64,000 nt of DNA from Rhexocercosporidium sp. MPI-PUGE-AT-0058. Taxonomy: Eukaryota; Ascomycota; Leotiomycetes; Helotiales. Under the pieces are notes generated by a model. The model did not search any database, had not been told where the DNA came from, and worked only from the letters and a program-made list of their open reading frames with translations. The stretch lies in NCBI GenBank assembly GCA_020746875.1, contig JAGTJL010000001.1:2046001-2110000 (forward strand), in the 5' to 3' direction. A program made the position numbers and the translations under genes. Below are positions 60,076 to 64,000 of this stretch, in pieces. Within the stretch, counting starts at the first letter, position 1. Every line of letters starts with the position of its first letter.

Positions 60076-62633
60076 CTAGTTGTAAGCCGTAGCATCAAAA
60101 CCCTGAAACAGCGCCTCGAATTGACTCGCATCTAGGTCGACATCGAAGTTGATGTTGTCGAAGGATAGATAGTCATACTCGGGCCAAGTGTTCTGTAGGC
60201 TGGTATTGGGCTGATTGTTGGTATCGAAGCTAAGGCTTCCTAAGAAATGTGTGTTCTGGTAAGATGTGAAGTTTTGATTGATCGCAGAGTATTGGGCTTG
60301 TTCTTGTTGTGGTAGCCGAGGCTTAGTGTTAGTGCTAGACGACGAAGTCGGATTGTATGCTTGCTGAAAATTGGAATTGGCAGTTGGCTGGGATAAAGGC
60401 CGTCGAGAAGAATCAGCAACAACCTGACCCCGCACTCCCCGCACTCCCCTCCCCGTACCACTCTTCTCCCCCAACATACTCTTCAACTTCGCCAACCCTC
60501 TTGACGCAATAGTGCTCTCCTCAGTACTCTCCTCTAGCACTCTGAAGCACTCTAGAATCTCCTCCCTCCTCTCTTTCGCCCTCGGCTCTTCGCGATTAAA
60601 GCAGTAATCCATAACCAAGATCACAGTCGACACGAAAACATGGTGGTTCACAAACCAGATCTTGATAGAGGATAGCTCTTTGCTGGATCCTACCATCATC
60701 TTCCCGAGCTCGATCACGGTGCGTGCGGAGCGTAAGCATACCATCCTGCTGTAGGAGAATCGAGGATCTTGCGCGCCGCGGACGAGGTACGGACGATGTA
60801 GTCGGGCGAAGCGTGTGTGCATCCCGAACTGCGCCATGTTCCTCTGCCTCAAAAGACGCATGCTCTTCGCATCCGATATTTTCCCATCCGCGCGAGGGCT
60901 TCCCAGCCTTGAGCAATTCGACACACTCTTAGTGACGGCCGTGTACGAGTTCTCGAAATCAGTCGCTATAGTATTGAGTTTCTTGTCGAATTCTAGGACG
61001 AGTTCGTAAGGCAGGTCGTCCATGTCCGATCCGGTCTCCCAGGCTGTGTCGACCATTTCGCGGATCACGGTGGAGAAGCGGAGGCGGAAGTGGAGGTAGG
61101 TCATCTCGGTTGGGACTGAGGGTGATTGGGTGTAGGATGTTGGACCAAGGGGGTGATGGCGTCGTCATCCACGTTGCTAGGGTAGTCGACGTTCATTTGC
61201 TTGGGGTGAACCATGTACGTTCCGCATTGAGCGCCGCTCATAAATGAGAGGAGCCTGCAGTTTCCAAGTAAGCACTTTTTGTATTAAATAGGAAGCGATG
61301 GGTCGGGTTACCAGTCTGTGGAAACTATATGCCACCATATCCTTCTCTTCACTTCCAAATCCACATAGTCAACCACGCTATTCTCCCGTTGTCTCTTATT
61401 CCTAGCTGTATCTAGAGTGTGGAGCGACATCGTTCTCGCCGTATGCATGATAGTTGCAGACAATGTCCTGAGTGTGGCGATAGCGCCAATATTTGCCATC
61501 ATATGTTGCGATATCAGGATGAGGCTTTGAAGGGTCTCAATACTCGGTTCGGCGAGACAGTTTGTCGCAGATAAAGCCTCTTGAGCGAGAATTGTCCATC
61601 GTCGGGAGTATATCATTGATTCCGAATGTTTGAAGTAGAGTCCCGAAGCTTCTGTCGAGAAGTAGGCGCTGAGTGCAAAGAGGGTAACTATCAATGCAAG
61701 GTGGGCATGATCGGGATTTTGACCTGTTTCGATGCTAGTGTACAAGGAATCAAATCTCTTCCAAACTGTCGGTACATGTATCACATGGTACATCCAGTTG
61801 ATGTTGTCCAGGTAGTATTCGAACATAATCTCGCCTTGCGCGCGCGTGGGTAGCATAGTTGCTAGATTTTGCTTGAATGCCGGTGCCATCCTTGGTCGAG
61901 TTAAGGAGAAAACGAAAGAACCGAAACTTTCGGTCACTTTGGCATCTAGAATAGATATATCCTGATCTGTGAATTCGGCTTCATAATGGTAGGATCGAGA
62001 TCACTTACGTCCGTAGCTGAAGCCGTGTGCTCGAATGCATCAGTTTCGATCCATGAAACTGCCCTTGTGAGTTCGATGTCATCTGATGGTTGTTCTTTCT
62101 CGGCATAAGTTACTGTTTAGAGTCAATACTCCGGTAGAACAAGATATCTCACTATCAAAAATTATAGGACAAGAAAGGGAACTGACAGGCGGGGGGTGGC
62201 TGAAACTTAGTTTGAGAAGTCGAAGGATCAAATGAATCTTTCCTTGTCAACAACAACTCCTCAAGTCTTCGCACCCGAGCATTGAGTTCATCAATATTTT
62301 GACTACAGTGTCCCAGGTAAGCACGCAGCGTGTAATATTTCCAGAATCAAAATATACCTCTCGACAAGAGGATCAGGATCAGCCGTTGATCGACTCTGGA
62401 CTGCACTGCCATCTACGACCACCACAATCAGTATCATTCTATTGTCCTTCAAGTTCACAGACCGTACCAATAGCCGACGAACAAGTCAACTTCCTTGCCC
62501 TACAATTCGAGCACGGCGCTCCTCTATCACACTTTAACTTCTTCCTTCGGCAAAACAAGCAAGACACAGGATCTTGTCGTCGAAAAGCTTTTTCGCGCCC
62601 ACTCTCGAGATCTGGGGATGCAGAATGCTTCAT
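60076..62633 (-). CDS. Zn(II)2Cys6 transcription factor with fungal-specific domain; apparent frameshift
   Basis: Six exons (62633-62468, 62412-62358, 62302-62187, 62112-62009, 61961-61312, 61254-60076). Exon 1 holds the zinc cluster CLFCRRKKLKCDRGAPCSNC followed by RARKLTC (C-x2-C-x6-C-x5-C-x2-C-x6-C). Exon 3 is the coiled-coil dimerisation linker (NIDELNARVRRLEELLL). Exon 5 carries the fungal-specific TF domain, ending VDLEVKRRIWWHIVSTDW, and exon 6 begins LLSFMSGAQCGTY. In exon 6 the frame breaks after NVDDDAITP: the continuation PTSYTQSPSVPTEMTYLHFR lies in another frame. Summed exons are one base short of a multiple of three, matching a missing base in the G run at 61149-61153. The C-terminus is Asn/Gln-rich with an acidic end. 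A candidate pathway regulator. Confidence 0.85.
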
Positions 62634-63085
62634 GACGGCAGCTGCGTAGACGGCGAAAAAATCGACGCAGAGTTGAGTTGTGGAGTTTAATGACCATGGT
62701 CGGGTTTGGATGTCCAGGAGGCGGAGGATTCGGATGGACCACGGAGAATCCGCCCCACTTCTCACATGGCGGGCAGACACCGCTCTGTTCATTGGTCGCT
62801 TTGTGTATTCTGATGCACATTTGAGAACAACATCACGTTTACCTGCTCAATATGAGTATCAATCAGGACGGAGGGATGTTAGGTCCGCCTTTGATGAGAG
62901 TTTTGTCACAGGTAGGGGTTACGATGAAGACTAACCCTTTCGTCGCTTCTGCGATGAACTGCGAAGCGCGTCCGTGATGGACGAGTATATATGCAAGCTT
63001 CCCTCTGGGTAAATCACAATGTTTCTTCTAGAGATATTAACAATTCATTCATTTAGAAAGACTCTAGCTCAATACTTATTTCACC
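62634..63085. promoter_or_regulatory. Divergent promoter of the Zn2Cys6 factor and the MFS transporter
   Basis: 452 bp between opposed start codons. TATATAT at about 62988-62994 lies about 95 bp before the transporter ATG. Several CGG triplets near 62700-62735 could be zinc-cluster half-sites, but I see no clean inverted pair. Confidence 0.45.
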
Positions 63086-64000
63086 ATGTCTCTCAAGGGA
63101 AATATCTTGCCAGATCCGGTACTTACAGACTCAGACGTATCTCGAGCTGAAGAAAAGCTACCGTCAGACGAAGGTTCACAGCTCGCAGAATCGGCAACAC
63201 TTCCCTCAGAATTCAAGTCAGTTTCTCAACAGCCCTCACTACTTGCAAGCTCCAAAATACTCACTTCTCGTCTACCAGTCTCTGCTCAACACTCGTTCTC
63301 ATCGGCGCTTTTCTCGCCCTCTTCTGCTCCGTAGGCTTCGTCAACGCTTTTGGCATCTTTCAGGAATACTACTCCACCCACCTCCTGTCGAATAAATCTG
63401 CATCAGATATCTCCTGGCTTGGCTCATTCAATGTCTTCTGTATGTTTGGCACCACGATCATCGTGGGGTACTTGAACGATAAACACGGACCTCGCGTAAG
63501 AACACCAGCAACCTCTTCCAGACAATTATCACATCGACACAATTAACTGTATGAAAACAGATTCTCCTCACAGCCGGTTCCGTCACAATAGTTCTCGCTC
63601 TCTTCATGATATCCCTCTGCAAACTCTATTATCAATTCTTCCTCGCGCAAGGCCTGGTCCTCGGTCTCGGACTCGCCTTCGTAGTTCTCCCCTCTATTGC
63701 AGTCGTACCACGATACTTCATACGCCACCGCGGTCTCGCCATGGGAATAGTCGTATCTGGCTCCTCTATGGGCGGTGTGATCTGGCCGATTTCACTACAG
63801 CATTTCTTCGGCTCAGTTGGTTTCGAATGGGGTGTGAGGATCGCGGCGTTCATGATGATTCCCCTTCTCGCTTTCGCGATCTTGACGATTCGCGTCCCGG
63901 TGAAAAGCCAAACACATTCTGCAAATGACCTGATCGCACAACCAAAATCTAATCCCGATATTTACATCATCAAGAACCCAATCCTCATTCTCCTAGCAGC
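63086..64000 (+). CDS. MFS monocarboxylate-permease-like transporter (cut at window end)
   Basis: Three exons visible (63086-63216, 63279-63495, 63561 to the window edge) in one frame. A polar N-terminus is followed by membrane helices in the order of fungal monocarboxylate/MCH-type transporters. Helix 1: VLIGAFLALFCSVGFVNAFG. Loop: GIFQEYYSTHLL. SASDISWLGSFNVFCMFG follows. The MFS loop reads GYLNDKHGPR, then QGLVLGLGLAFVVLPSIAVV and YFIRHRGLAMGIVVSGSSMG. The protein continues past 64000. Divergent from the zinc-cluster gene, a common pairing of transporter and its regulator in metabolite clusters. Confidence 0.88.

Overview
This window is nuclear DNA from a filamentous ascomycete (Pezizomycotina). 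The genes have short introns (about 45-75 nt) with GTRNGT donors and CTRAC branch points. The families present are typical of moulds: HET-domain, HeLo-like/pseudokinase, caspase-like, F-box, Zn(II)2Cys6, MFS, S1 nuclease and a highly reducing polyketide synthase (PKS). The mix suggests Leotiomycetes, but that is an inference. Gene models below were spliced by hand from reading frame, splice sites and family similarity; no database search was run.

Layout. 1-5.5 kb: a low-complexity Ser/Gly/Pro-rich protein, a 2.2 kb repeat-bearing gap, and a single-pass surface-type protein. 6.6-22 kb: a stretch rich in nonself-recognition and cell-death type genes. It holds a caspase-like (C14) protein, a HET-domain protein, a truncated multi-pass membrane relic, an F-box/LRR gene, two orphan genes and a HeLo-like N-terminal domain fused to a dead kinase. 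23-28.4 kb: a secreted S1/P1 nuclease, a secreted Cys-rich proprotein and an unlisted 110-aa tail-anchored protein. 29.6-35.3 kb: housekeeping genes, namely an SDR of the mannitol dehydrogenase/sorbose reductase type, the GGA clathrin adaptor and the 18S rRNA modifying enzyme Tsr3 (GGA and Tsr3 are divergent, 296 bp apart).

38-64 kb looks like a secondary-metabolite locus. It contains an MFS exporter, a 2765-aa KS-AT-DH-CMeT-(no ER)-KR-ACP synthase, an NmrA-like oxidoreductase/regulator, a small membrane protein, an alpha/beta hydrolase, a Zn2Cys6 regulator and, at the right edge, a monocarboxylate-type MFS transporter. The synthase has the ACP signature of the PKS-NRPS hybrid clade but no NRPS module. 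A disordered acidic/Ser-rich tail of about 290 residues takes its place, and no enoyl reductase or releasing enzyme is fused to it.

The two observations I would pursue first are these. (1) AAG 3' splice sites recur, with several introns in conserved proteins readable only with an AAG acceptor. (2) The HeLo-like + pseudokinase gene resembles the design of the necroptosis executor MLKL. One gene (the Zn2Cys6 factor) appears to carry a single-base frameshift in a G run. The HET gene has a first intron I could not close in frame with canonical sites.
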